Assembly: GCA_026874595.1 (NCBI GenBank)
Contig: CM049306.1
Location: 104,357,142 to 104,421,141, forward strand
Length of the DNA stretch: 64,000 nucleotides
Origin: Sipunculus nudus
Lineage: Eukaryota > Annelida > Sipuncula > Golfingiida > Sipunculidae
Direction: 5' to 3'
This document shows, piece after piece, positions 12,591 to 23,698 of this stretch. How positions within the stretch are numbered: the first letter of the stretch is position 1; every line of letters begins with the position of its first letter. Below the pieces are notes generated by a model. That model was not told where the DNA came from. It did no database searches and worked only from the letters and a program-made list of their open reading frames with translations. The position numbers were made by a program, and so were the translations under genes.

Positions 12591-14950
12591 TAAGCGAACC
12601 TGTGAACTTTGGCGATGGCGCAGCGTCGTCCGGCCGCCGTCTGCCCTCGTCCGTACGTAAACCCATGCTATTAAAAAACAGTTGGAGCTAGCATCACCAA
12701 ATTTTATGCAAATAATCAGTCATCTAAAAAATTCTATCGGATTTTGCTTAATATTTTGCAATTTGTATTTACTTAGATTTTATAGGGAAACAGCTAAAAA
12801 AACTTTAAAAATCCTTTTCTCCGACACTGTCCCTCAAAATTGTTCAGTATTTTACAGAAATAATCTCTTGAACCATCTCTCTCAAGTTTGTTTCGGTTCC
12901 TTTTCCGTGAATTTTGGCGGAGTTACAGGAAGCTTAACTTTGTCATTTGGCCAAAAAAGGATACTTAAATTACAGTATCAGAAACGGCTGGAGCTATCTT
13001 CACTAAATTTTATGCAAATGTTGGTCACATGACTCGTATATGAATTTGAGGTATTGGTGGCGCCACCTGCATCAACCTTTTCTGTACGAGGGTTACTAAT
13101 CAGTACAATAACCCATGGATAATTTCTCAGGAACGGCAGGAGCTAGCAAAAATGTTATGCAAAAATCTGTCACATATCAAATGTTGTGGGATTGAGCGTT
13201 TTGTGGTGCCACCTGCATTAACTTGCATTCAAAAGCTAAACAAACCTTTGCAAATCTTCTTCTCTGAAATCATTCAGACAAATTTTTCATTATTTCACAG
13301 AAAGAGAAGAGAAGTTTGTTCAAATGGTTTGGTTTTGGTGAATTTTGGCTGAGTTACAGGAATTTGAACTTGGTAATTTGGCCAAGTAAGCACAATGACA
13401 TAACAATCTCAGAATCGGCAGGAGCTAGCATCCCCAAGTTTTGTGCAAATGTTGGTCACATGACTCATATTTGAAATTGCAGTTGTTGTGGTGCCACTTA
13501 CATGTTTTTAATGGACAAAAACCTCATAACTTTAGCCTCTTTCAATTTAAAAATATTTTATGATGAAACTGTCAATTTGAATCGTTTTATTTTTCACAAG
13601 TATTATCCTAGGGTAGGGTTCTTTCAATTCTATATGAATATATTGGGTTTTTAAAGTTTGGTAGAGTCAAAGAAGGCTGAAGTTTCAAAATGAGGACTGC
13701 AATAGTCTTCTTCTGCAAAACTGTTGTTTCAACTTCGGTAACATTGCACAAAAATGATTCTTAGGAGGCCTTTGTTCGAGTTTACTAAAATGATTGTTGG
13801 CAGAATTATTGGAACTGAAACAATTAATAGACTACATCTTACATTATTCTAAATAATTAAAACAAATCTCATGGATTTGTCAGCTTGAAAAAAGCATTGT
13901 AGCCAGTCTTTCAGTATGTGTAAACAGATTTACCTACAGACTAAGATTGAGTTTGTATCTTTATAGCTTGGCAGGCCAAAGGTCAGTCTGAATTTATCTA
14001 TAGCTTTGGCAGACTGCCAACTGTTTCCGATTATGCAACAGGTCAAGAGTTCACTCAGTGCAGCCAGGTGCAGGTCAAGAGTTCACTCAGTGCAGTAGCT
14101 GAAGCTAGCAATGCATTCTGGTTCACCCAGGGCAACTGCCTTTCTCACCTAAGCCTGGTTGGCCCGGTGCACTTGACTCAAGAGAAGTTTGATTTATTGA
14201 CGTGATATTTTGACCTGTCCATGCATCTGTGATGGCTTTCTCGTTCACAGGACTCATGTCGCCACCTACAATGACTTTTGTACAGTGTATGTGCCTAATT
14301 TCTCAAGAGAGATTTGATACATCAGCCTGAAATTGTGCATATTTATACATATCGGATAGCTTTGTCGTATACAAGACTGGTGGCACCACCTACACTAATT
14401 TTTTGCACAGTGTATGTCCCTACTTATTTCTCAGGAGGGGTTTGATATAGTAGCCTGAAATAGGACATGTATACATCTCAGATAGCTTTGTCATATACAA
14501 GACTGGTGGCGCCAGCTTCAATCAAATTTTGTATCCCAACATTTTATGCAAATGTTAGTAACATGACTTGCATTGTGGGATTGAGGTTTTGGTTGCGGAA
14601 GTTTTATAATGGAAAAATACAGTAAACCTTTAAATATCGCCTCCGAAACCGTCGTGCCAAATTGTTTAACGGTTCACCTAAATGATTCAAGACTGGATTT
14701 CTTTAAGTTTGTTCGAATGGTTTCGGTTGGGTGATTTTCGGCCGAGATAAAGGATGAACTAAAATTACCATCTCGTATGGCGTTAGGTAGTTTAACCAAT
14801 TTTATGTAAATATTGGTTAAAGGACTCATTTTCGAAATTGAGGTTGTATTCAGTATTCAATGAACATAACTTGTGGCGACACCTTTGTAGTATGTGAATA
14901 GATAGGGGTTAAAAGACAATACCTCTTTAAATAAAAGGTGCCAAAGTCGG
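12591..14950 (-). mobile_element. Family C element, inverted copy C3 (3' end intact, 5' end not found)
   Basis: On the minus strand the element ends CACAGGTTCGC followed by TTAAAA, preceded by a GGACGACG-type microsatellite and CTGCGCCATCGC. This is the same 3' end as the copies at 26850 and 39053. The body holds repeated blocks resembling 'ggagctagcatc..caaattttatgcaaat' and 'gagttacaggaa', with palindrome variants GGTGGCGCCACC near 13058 and GGTGGCACCACC near 14390. The 5' boundary near 14.9 kb is approximate. Confidence 0.55.
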
Positions 14951-15981
14951 GGAATATTCTTGGCTACACTGATGTAAAAAATTTCGAGGGTTCTCATGAC
15001 GGAAAATATTCCATGCCTCACTCATAGTCCATATGCTTCTGTGATTCGACGGATACACGTACAGTCACTTGACGATTGTCTATATTCTAGTTTTAAACCA
15101 CTCAATGTAAACTTGTTAGTAAATTACTATTATATGGCTTGTTATCAAATATGATTTAACATTACGGAAGTTGGGGATTTCATGAGTAAAGGAAAGACCT
15201 TATCTGCTCATCACACTTGCCGAACAAAGTGTGGCAACAACACTGTGAATGGATAGTCCAGGATGGAACGTTTTGATCCCCTTTATTTTTCAATGCATTA
15301 GTAAATCTTGTGCACTTCCAACACTCTCTGATATATGTTAATATCCTATACTGCTGTGAGTTGTGCGTGTTCTGCAATTCATTCCGTATATATCATATCG
15401 GCCGATGTTTAGTTTTTATCAGGTATCCAAGCGATCGTCAGGTCCTTCAAATCGCAACTGTGACATATTACTGACACTTAACGCATTCCTTCACAACCGC
15501 ACGTTAACGCCATAAACCTGGCTATACCAGCCCAGAGCACATGCTGTGGAATGATTATGTTTTGACGGGTCGTGCATGTGTATTAAACCAAATTGACAAG
15601 TAATCACAGTGATTGGATTTCAACACACAGTTCAGCCGAGCGTTACACGTGTAAGCTAAGTGTTCACGAATCGATACACTCTGTATAGATGTACGCATGC
15701 TCCCGTGGCATATGAAGACATATATAGGTATATATCAGATATACAAATAAATTGTTTACCCTTTAACTATAGTACAGGCCCGTGGAGAAGCGAGTGCGAC
15801 ACAGGAGGGTAGGCCTATATTACTTTTCATACCAACTGAATCACGAATATGATCAAGGCATGTAGCAGCTAATACCTGTGAAATAATCAAATTTCCAGAT
15901 GTGTTAAGATATTAATGCTAAGGACACAGTATAAGGTGCTAACGGTGTTTATTTGGAACAACGCTATATTTTGTATACTAA
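14951..15981 (+). promoter_or_regulatory. Upstream region of the claudin-like gene
   Basis: About 1 kb of sequence that is less repetitive and slightly richer in CG dinucleotides than its surroundings. It lies between the C3 element and the first possible start codon at 15982. A promoter and 5' UTR are expected here from position, but I cannot point to a specific TATA box or initiator. Confidence 0.3.
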
Positions 15982-16210
15982 ATGGCGCCTCAGAACGACA
16001 GGGCGGCAGGTGCACTGGCGTCCGGCGGCTTCCTGACCACAGGGGTGGTGCTGGCTTGTGTAGGACTGTCCACTAATTACTGGGTGCTAGAGAACAATGG
16101 CAGAACATTCTCTGGCCTCTGGACATCTTGTCAACATGAATTCAAGATCACAAATGGTTCCTATGTTTTGTCACAGACGGCGAACTGCAACGCTATTCTT
16201 ACAAGAGAAA
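15982..16210 (+). CDS. Alternative first exon 1a of the claudin-like gene
   Basis: ATG at 15982, 76 codons plus one base, donor GAAA|GTAAGT. TM1 is about residues 11-31. The loop signature follows: W34, GLW 45-47, C50 and C69. It ends in phase 1, exactly like exon 1b, so it can join the shared exon at 19385 in frame. No exon encoding TM2-TM4 is visible between it and exon 1b, so it does not look like a separate complete gene. Confidence 0.75.
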
Positions 16211-19200
16211 GTAAGTGCAATCATTTTTTTTTTTCAATCCTCCTATGCATGGATCCTGGATATACTGTACAAATGTTACCAACATGAGCGGTTTTAATTG
16301 TCTTTGGCGGGAGTTAAGTTCTATTATACTTACATTCGACAGGGATATAAAATTCTCAAATCTGAGAATAAATAACATATATCGGACAAGAGAATAACTG
16401 TTATATTATTGTTTGCAGTTACGAAAAAACATTGCGAATATTTTTAGTTGTATTACGGATTTTATATGCATGTGTGTGTGAGACACTGCTTCCTGCAAAT
16501 TTTGACAAATTTAATACAACCCCTGGGACCTGCAGACAAGCCAGGAATATGAAGGTATTTTTTTTAACACAAGGAAGTAACTGCGATATGTTTTGAACAA
16601 ACATGCCAGACACTCAATCATGTTATTTTTTATGAATTCTTTCTTGATTCAGCAGAAAATTTATTATGAACAGGTAATCGTTACTAGTTTAGGATTGGAT
16701 GAGGCAGACAATATATTCGCGAGTGATTTTCATTCCATTTATAGAACTCGGATTTAACCGTTGACTCACTGAATCAAGCAAACCATAGCGACTGTTCTTA
16801 AACTATATATAGCTATGGAACTGCACATACAAATTTGTCCTTAACGTTTGTGCAAACATTTATCGACCATTATATGCTTTAACAAATCTAATTCAAATCA
16901 TTCGACCCACCTGGTCGTCGATCTTAACCCTTGGCGTGCGGTTTACAATATTCCAAACTAGTCTATATATATACACAGCGAAATCACCTTTAGATGATGT
17001 TAAATAATGCAGATAAGACATCTTCATCAATGCTGAGAAACATGTATAAAAGAAAGTACTACCCTGTCTTGATATCCGCTGAAAAAAACATTGCCTGCAT
17101 ACAATTTGTTTGTATAGCATAACATGGCACAAACATCGACTCCCAACGTTGGCAATGCCTTATTCGGATTCCCCTATAGTTGGCAATTCTTCACACATAC
17201 AAATATGCATTTATACATGAAAGGAAAACAAAATAGAGCATTAAAACAGAATAGTATAGGCCTATATATGGTATAAAGAAGGAAGTTGGTGTTCACTATC
17301 CACCATGTATTATGTAAAAATATATGTTTGATTTTTTTTTATCGGAGAGAAAGGAACTGAGACATTCATCAGTTAAGATTTCTGAGAACTTCAGTGTCTC
17401 TCTTGCTATTAATTGTGCTTTTCAAACTCAAGTGGATTATCTAGGAGCGTGTAGGACACGTGAGGTGGCGTTCCTTGGATATTATCGTGCAGACCATTAA
17501 TCAACTCCTGTTTTCAATGATACCAAAGGCCTTTCTTTCACTCTGCCACTATCGATTGACTTTTTGAATGAGCTTCACTATTAACTCCAGGAGGCACCAG
17601 GCTCAGCATGACAGCTGGATTATACTCTGGTTTGTTATAATCAGTTGTGATTATTCCAAGCCAGCGAGTATATACGCCCCGCCCGCACACAGGCGGCATA
17701 CTGAAAAAGTGACAAAGGAATCCCACAAGTCACAGTAGACGTCACTGTGGAGCGACTAAGTGTGCAAGTCACAGAGAATGGAAGACAAAAAGGACGTTGG
17801 CTATGCCTTCCTTTGTATAGGAAGCTTCTTCCAGTGTGCTGGACTGTGCATGAGTCTGGCAGCAGTTGGGTCTGACAACTGGCTACTTAACCAGGATGGG
17901 AGTGGCCGCCAGGGCCTCTGGTGGACATGCTCTTCTCCCGACCCAAAGAACATCTCACAGATGTCTTGTCACTCGTTCTCACGTAACGGTAGGCCGGCCG
18001 TGTAATGATTAATACAATGTTATAAAACAAATACATTTATTCACGGTTATAGGCCTATTCACTAGTATATTGAGGGCTATTCAAGGGGATATAATGAGAT
18101 TGCAATTTATTTGGTGGTTTGATATTTTTTCTTCCTACGTCGTATCCTATCTTCGCCCACAAATCTTTGATTTAAATAAATGTATCCATATAATAACGTT
18201 AAATATCTGATATTTCCTAGTGGCGTTCGATAAAATCTAATATGTAGGGAAAACGCCAGGAATCCACTGCCTGAAGATTGGTTTTATTTAGTCACACACA
18301 CACACACATGGAAAACAAACAAGATCGTGTTCAAACCTGCTTCATAAACAATGCACTAGCTTTCCTCAGCGTACATACACAGCGAGCCAAATTAAAGGGT
18401 GGATTATATACTGCAGGTACACAAAACTAGGCGTCATTAATTCATGTCTGCCGCTATGTGTTAGTATCTGCTGAGTACAAGGTACAATTGTACACTCGGA
18501 TACCATGACGCATGTTGTGATAGGTATCAACATGACCTAAATGCTCATATAATCTCGCTGAAATGCCCGTAGCCGCAATCTGTGACAATTCCTGTGGATC
18601 TATGTATTTTTGTAAATAAAAGCCCTAGCGATAACGCAATAAAGTACTTGTATTTACAGCATGGTAAAAATGTACTTGTATACCCATTCCCCAACATACA
18701 TGATTAATATAAGAAAAATTAAATCTTTAGATAAACAATGTCTTAATGACCTGTCAAACCATCGATAAATATTTGAAGAGAACTGTCATTCTCGACAGAG
18801 ACTGGTCCATAAAAGGTTGCAGAACTTCAATGTGAAGGCATCTTATTATAAATGATGATGATGGTGACAATAATAAAGAGCAACTTACTGGCACTAGGCC
18901 TCTACGTTTTTCTGGTCATTCTAAAAAGGACGTGTACGTCAACAAATTGACGACAATGTATAGGCCTATAATTCATTGCATAGTGCAACTGAAAGGCACC
19001 AATATTTAAGAATATAATTACATATGTATATTTATGCACAACTGCATGGTTCAACCCATTTCCGATTTTGCATGGCATATAGAATATATTATAGGACAGA
19101 TAGGTATAGGTATCCTCTCTAACAACTGCAAGTGCAAAACACTTGTTTGAAGACCCGACTCTGACATTATTGTGTCTATATCATATAATTGTTTGCAGTG

Positions 19201-19808
19201 GTTAAAATGAAGACTCCTGTCTTTAAGCAGATATTAACATTTACGCCCGATATTAATACTTATGAATGAATCATACTTTTAAATGTTATGGTTATCCATA
19301 AATTCTTAACAAACACCCTCCTGTCTGAGACCGAGGATGAGTCGAGTCTTTCATTGCAGTGATGTGTATATGTTTGTTTTACAGATTTACTGAGGGAAGG
19401 TGACCGTATCAGGGGAACACAAGCCATGATGGTGCTCGCGGTCATTTCACTGTCCCTGGCCTTCATATGTAACCTCGTCTACATTTGTCTGAAAGCCACA
19501 GCGACACATCATTTCCTCGTCTTCGTAGCCACAGTCGCTTCCATGTCCTCAGGTACGCTTTAAAGATTTATTCTACTGTAATCGGTAATTAATGAGTATA
19601 TGGTTTATCCATGAAATAGATCCCCCTGATACAAACGATATATGATCAATTATTGTATATTATATTTATATATTTGTTTTGACTCTGAGAGCATTGTGAT
19701 TTATGAGGCCTATTTTGACAGATTGTCATACCTAAACGTCCATGCATTATAGGCCTACTTGCAATGAGACTAAGAATATTACATGAAGAAGCGTAAGCAT
19801 TAACATTG

Positions 19809-19872
<64 letters not shown>

Positions 19873-21304
19873 CTTTTTTGAAGTAGGATCAGTGTAGTTC
19901 GTTAAAATCTAAATGATATAATGGGTGCAAACATTATTCATTGCAGGTGGGTTGTTGCTTGTAAACGTGCTGGTGTTTGCGGTATTACGATACGGTACCC
20001 ACGGCAGGGAGTTGGGCTGGTCCTACGCCTTAGCCACAGTAGCGTGCGTCCTCTCATTTCTCGCTACAGGTGGTCTGTTCATCGAGTTTCACAACAAACT
20101 ACAGCAGAGAATTGAAGCCAATAGAAAGGAGGCGGCACGCCTTCAGGCCGCATGTGCCGAAAACAACTCATCCGAAGACCGCCGTCAAAGGCAGCCGGCC
20201 TCAACTAGCTATGATCCTTATGGGGTACGAAGGCACGCTCAGTTGGACCACTTCGTCACGTCTCAGGCAAGAAGCGAGCACCGAGACGATCAAGATCAAT
20301 TTGTTCGTATCAGAAGAGAAAAAACAACAAATATGCAGGCACATGGTGCGTATGAGAATGCTGGGGCCATGAAATCTACCGATCCCGACCCAGAACCATT
20401 GTATACGACGGTTGATAGGTCAAGGAGAAGGACGAACCGAAATCAATCAAACTTTATTCAACAAAGAGAAGACGAACGTTCAGTGGGAAACGGAACCGCA
20501 GCAGGTGTACAGAATACGAGAGCTGACACAGAGCCTACCTATGCCAATGTGGATGATTCAAAGTTAGATCACTTTATAACAAGTAGATCTAAAGGCTCCA
20601 GACATGAAAGTTCTAATTATGTGTGGTCTGACAATTCCACGAAAGAGCATACGACCGAACCGAAGTATAGCACAAGAGCTCGTGCAAGACGTTCACATTC
20701 CAGAGCAGACAGTCAAGCTGCTGCTGGGAACATTTCATCAAACAACACAGACGAGGGGAAAACCCTCTACAGGGAGGACCAAACAACACCGGACACCACA
20801 AGCCACACAGAGAATAAACCTTCAAACACCACATCTGGACTTGCCTGGGGCGACTCTGATGAAACAAGGCAGTCCCACCAACGCAGTAAGCAGGCTCCAC
20901 AGTTATCTCATTTTGTAACTGAAAAACGGCGTGAGAAAGCAGACAACACAACAGAAGAAGAGAGATATTCTTTGCCAACGCCTGATTTTGGTGCCAAGAA
21001 ATCTTTTACACCCGATACAGACAAGCAATATGAACCGCCTAACATGGCCATTCAAGGTCAGGAGACATCTCCCACGTCTGAAGGATCCCATGACAACGAG
21101 GAGATAAGAGAGTTCAGAATGAGGCGGCCACGTCTACCTCCCATAAACAGTCTCAAGAACATCAAAGAACCCGAGGAGCGGGTAAGAGGGGAACCTGAGA
21201 CACCAAAAGAAGAGGAAGGCTACGAACAGCGTGGCTACTTACAGGTGAAAGGACGCAAAAAGAAAAAGAAAAGCAGAAATCATTCAGACGATCAAGAACT
21301 ATAA
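15982..21304 (+). CDS. Claudin/PMP22-superfamily protein with long cytoplasmic tail and two alternative first exons
   Basis: Three-exon coding structure: first exon 1a (15982-16210) or 1b (17778-17988), then 19385-19552, then 19947-21304. Every junction has GT-AG borders and phase 1, giving predicted proteins of 584 aa (1a) or 578 aa (1b). Exon 1 encodes TM1 and the first extracellular loop with the superfamily signature W...GLW..C...C. The middle exon encodes TM2 and most of TM3. The last exon completes TM3, encodes TM4 (GWSYALATVACVLSFLATGG) and then about 400 aa of hydrophilic cytoplasmic tail. Claudins normally end with 20-60 residues after TM4, so the tail is exceptional. It is rich in Arg, Lys, Glu and Ser and carries repeated LxHF(V/I)T and EPxY motifs. 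The family forms junctions or scaffolds in membranes. A junction or adaptor role here is inference. Membership in the superfamily is fairly secure; orthology to a named claudin is not claimed. Confidence 0.8.
16211..17777 (+). other. Intron / possible internal promoter upstream of exon 1b
   Basis: About 1.57 kb without a recognisable coding exon. If 1a and 1b are driven separately, the 1b promoter should lie near the 3' end of this stretch. The sequence just upstream of 17778 contains GTGACGTC-like CG-containing words, but no assignable element. Confidence 0.35.
17778..17988 (+). CDS. Alternative first exon 1b of the claudin-like gene
   Basis: The start at 17778 has A at -3 and G at +4, a good context. 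70 codons plus one base end at donor AACG|GTAGGC. TM1 is about residues 8-30. The extracellular signature is W35, GLW 46-48, C51 and C64, in the same register as W34/GLW45/C50 of exon 1a, which points to an exon duplication followed by strong divergence. The next codon is completed by the exon at 19385. Confidence 0.8.
17989..19384 (+). other. Intron of the claudin-like gene
   Basis: 1.4 kb, non-coding, with a short (CA)n run at about 18295-18307. No embedded element with recognisable ends. Confidence 0.5.
19385..19552 (+). CDS. Shared exon 2 of the claudin-like gene (TM2 and start of TM3)
   Basis: Acceptor TTTGTTTTACAG|AT, donor TCAG|GTACGC, 168 nt, phase 1 to phase 1. It encodes a charged stretch LLREGDRIRGTQAMM, which claudins typically carry just before TM2, then VLAVISLSLAFICNLVYIC (TM2), a short basic loop, and HHFLVFVATVASMSSG, the beginning of TM3. 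Confidence 0.85.
19553..19946 (+). repeat. Short intron containing a long (TA)n microsatellite
   Basis: A (TA)n run of about 60 nt (about 19810-19870) sits in this 394-nt intron, roughly 75 nt upstream of the acceptor CATTGCAG|GT. The run is close enough to affect folding near the splice site; that effect is speculation. Confidence 0.8.
19947..21304 (+). CDS. Exon 3 of the claudin-like gene: TM3/TM4 and ~400-aa tail
   Basis: 1358 nt from the acceptor at 19946 to the TAA at 21302-21304. After TM4 the tail begins with an amphipathic basic stretch (FHNKLQQRIEANRKEAARLQ). In isoform b numbering it then carries three copies of an LxHF(V/I)T motif: LDHFVTS at 226, LDHFITS at 333 and LSHFVTE at 446. 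It also has three EPxY motifs: EPLYTTV at 276-282, EPTYANV at 322-328 and EPKYSTR at 364-370. The C terminus has a run of five lysines followed by SRNHSDDQEL. The Y-x-x-V forms resemble SH2-binding tyrosine sites; phosphorylation is not shown by the sequence. Confidence 0.85.
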
Positions 21305-23248
21305 CTGAAACCTCTGGCTAGGTTTACCACTTCCTGCAGTATGTGCACTTGTATTTTGAATCACAATAGTGCCTATTTGTTTGATGCATTTCAGGGTTTA
21401 AAGCACAACAGACATATCATCAACAGTGGGAATTATGCACATAAAGAATAAGGTTTCCTCAAATAAGACCTGCATATCCGTCCATATAAATCTGTAAACA
21501 TATCTAATTTAATATTTATGAGTCGGAAGTATCAAACTTACTTTAAAATGAACTGATAAGAAATGTATATATTATTGGTCTTCCGGTATCTCTGGAAGGT
21601 TCGTGCCAAGGCTGTTTGGTGGATTCGTTTTTGTTTAAAATCAGTTATTCACTTTTGGTGCTAATACACATAATGGTATTGGTCAGTCGCCATTAAATGA
21701 TGATTGGACAGGAAAAGTTAACCGGGCCGTTTTTGTACATCTGGATCCATATTTAAGAAATGTATATTTTTGTATATATATATAATAAGGCCTTATAGGT
21801 TTATTCATGTTAGTGATTTGTTACTTATATATTTAGTAAAGTTTTGTACAGTATATCATTTTAAGAAGGCTCTGTTATTCTGCACTCAGTTGTGGAATGC
21901 TTCATTAGTATTCAAGTCACTACCTGTTCTTCTCATCAGATGCCACGGTTTTTCACTTCTCTGTCATTCTTAGAGTCCCCGTTTAATTTCTGCACGTCTA
22001 CAAACACAATGTTGTTTTTCAAAACTCTCTAATTGCCTTTCCAAAGCAAATACAGAGAGAAAACTGTTGTTTCTGACATCCTTATTTCTTTTCATTGACC
22101 GACGATCGTTCTAACTAAACTTCACAAGTCACTACCTGTTCTTCTCATCAGATGCCACGGTTTTTCACTTCTCTGTCATTCTTAGTCCTCGTTTAATTTC
22201 TGCACATCTACAAACACACCGCTGTTTTTCAAAACTCTCTAATTACCTTTCCAAAGCAAATACAGAGAGAGAACTGCTGTTTCTTATTTCTATAAGTAAA
22301 CAAGGGTCTACTGTTTGTTACTTCGTGGTGTTTCTCCAAGCTTCACTTCCGCAGGGGCAATTTCGTCCATCTCGCTACTGTCATATGTCCACATGGCAAT
22401 AGAAACCCTCTTGCTCTTTCTCTTCTGATCTTTTAATCTAGCCTTCCCAGTATCCACTTGTTCTTCTGACTTCTCTCCTCTTCCTGTCAACAGACCACAG
22501 AAGCCCTCTTCTCACCACCTAGCTGATAGTCTCAACAAACCCCGAAAAGAACCCCTTGTTCTTCTTACTGAACTGTGGATGGCCCCATAAACCTTTCATA
22601 AAAGTCCTCTTGTCCCTACAACCCGTCTGATATTCTCACCAAACGTCTTGATCCCTCTCCAAGGTTTCTGAACCAAAATCGCAGATACTGTCTTGTTGTT
22701 CTTACCATCCGGCGGATGTTACTACGAATCCTCTGAAGACGTGTTCTTGTTCTTTTTTACACTCACCCTAATGTTCTTCTTAGTAGGCTCCTTGTTCTTT
22801 TTCACCTAGCATTCTTCAAAACAACTTATCAGTCTTATAACCTTTCTGATGTTCTTGCCAAATCTCTATGGAAGCCCTCTTGTTCCTCTAAAAAACCCTC
22901 ATCTACACCTAACATATCCAGAAGCATTGTTACATTCTTATAACTTGTATACTTCCCTCTCCAAAAATAGCTATAAATACAAACTCTTATTATCCTTTAC
23001 ATTCTTGAACAACTGTAGAAATAATCTTTCACCTATGGGCACTTAAACTTTCATAAACAAGAGAAACCAGTTTACAAACATTATCAACACTGTAAATATC
23101 AATAGAAAACAAACACATGGGATAACAATCTATTAAAAGTTAAAAACACCACATCAACAGGCACTGAAAAAAGAAAACCCGCAGATCAACATGTTTGTAG
23201 TACTGTGTGTACACATAGGGAAAAAGCATGTATAAAATCCACTTCTGT
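21305..23248. other. Convergent intergenic region and 3' UTRs
   Basis: This lies between the stop of the claudin-like gene and the stop of the minus-strand rhomboid gene. It should contain both 3' UTRs. Apart from a direct duplication (annotated separately) it shows only pyrimidine-rich plus-strand sequence from about 22.3 to 23.0 kb, with degenerate CTTGTTCTT-type repeats. No exons found. Confidence 0.45.
21913..22285. repeat. Tandem direct duplication of ~160 bp, offset 212 bp
   Basis: The block starting CAAGTCACTACCTGTTCTTC at 21913 recurs at 22125 with the same order of internal landmarks (GATGCCACGG, TTTAATTTCTGCAC, CTACAAACACA, CAAATACAGAGAGA). Small substitutions and a 4-nt gap separate the copies. 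It lies downstream of the claudin-like stop codon. Confidence 0.85.
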
Positions 23249-23698
23249 TTACCACAACACACTAATATTGCAGAGCAATGGGGTATAGGGTATGCATGTT
23301 ATATATGAACACTTTGGGCAAAGAAGTTCTATGTTCTGTACATACAGAAAAGTAAATACGAGCATATATGCCAGTGCCACGATGAGAGGAAGAGCAAGTA
23401 TGCATAGAATCCGCCGACGTGTAACTGTCCATCCTCCAAATGTAACATAAGGTAATACTATGATGCCAACTAGAATACCAGATATGAATCCACTGATCTG
23501 AGAAAAGTTGTCAATATAAGGCAGAGTTCCTGCCGTAAATAATATCATTAAAGCTATTAAGATCTTAGAGAGCTCAAGGAGTGGCATTCTTATTATACCC
23601 CAGGACTGACTGATCTCCACTGTTAAGACTCCTAGCAACCCACACACAATGCCTGTTCCACCAGCATGAGGACTGTATGGTGTAAACAGCGCTCCAGT
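23249..23698 (-). CDS. Rhomboid-like gene terminal exon: TM4 to TM7 and C terminus
   Basis: Acceptor TTTCTCTTTCAG|ACT, 450 nt including the stop codon at 23249-23251. The catalytic-serine loop reads HAGGTGIVCGLLG (Thr where Ser is required). The catalytic-histidine helix reads DNFSQISGFISG (Gln where His is required). The C terminus includes NIELLCPKCSYITCIPYT, which resembles the 'C..l.CiPft..fC' tail of iRhoms. Confidence 0.93.
   Translation of the reverse strand, partial: TGALFTPYSPHAGGTGIVCGLLGVLTVEISQSWGIIRMPLLELSKILIALMILFTAGTLPYIDNFSQISGFISGILVGIIVLPYVTFGGWTVTRRRILCILALPLIVALAYMLVFTFLYVQNIELLCPKCSYITCIPYTPLLCNISVLW

Noticed and set aside
15982-17988. Exons 1a and 1b as first exons of two separate claudin genes
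   Set aside because: No TM2-TM4 exons exist between them, and both have the phase needed for the shared exon at 19385. Kept as alternative first exons, pending RNA evidence.
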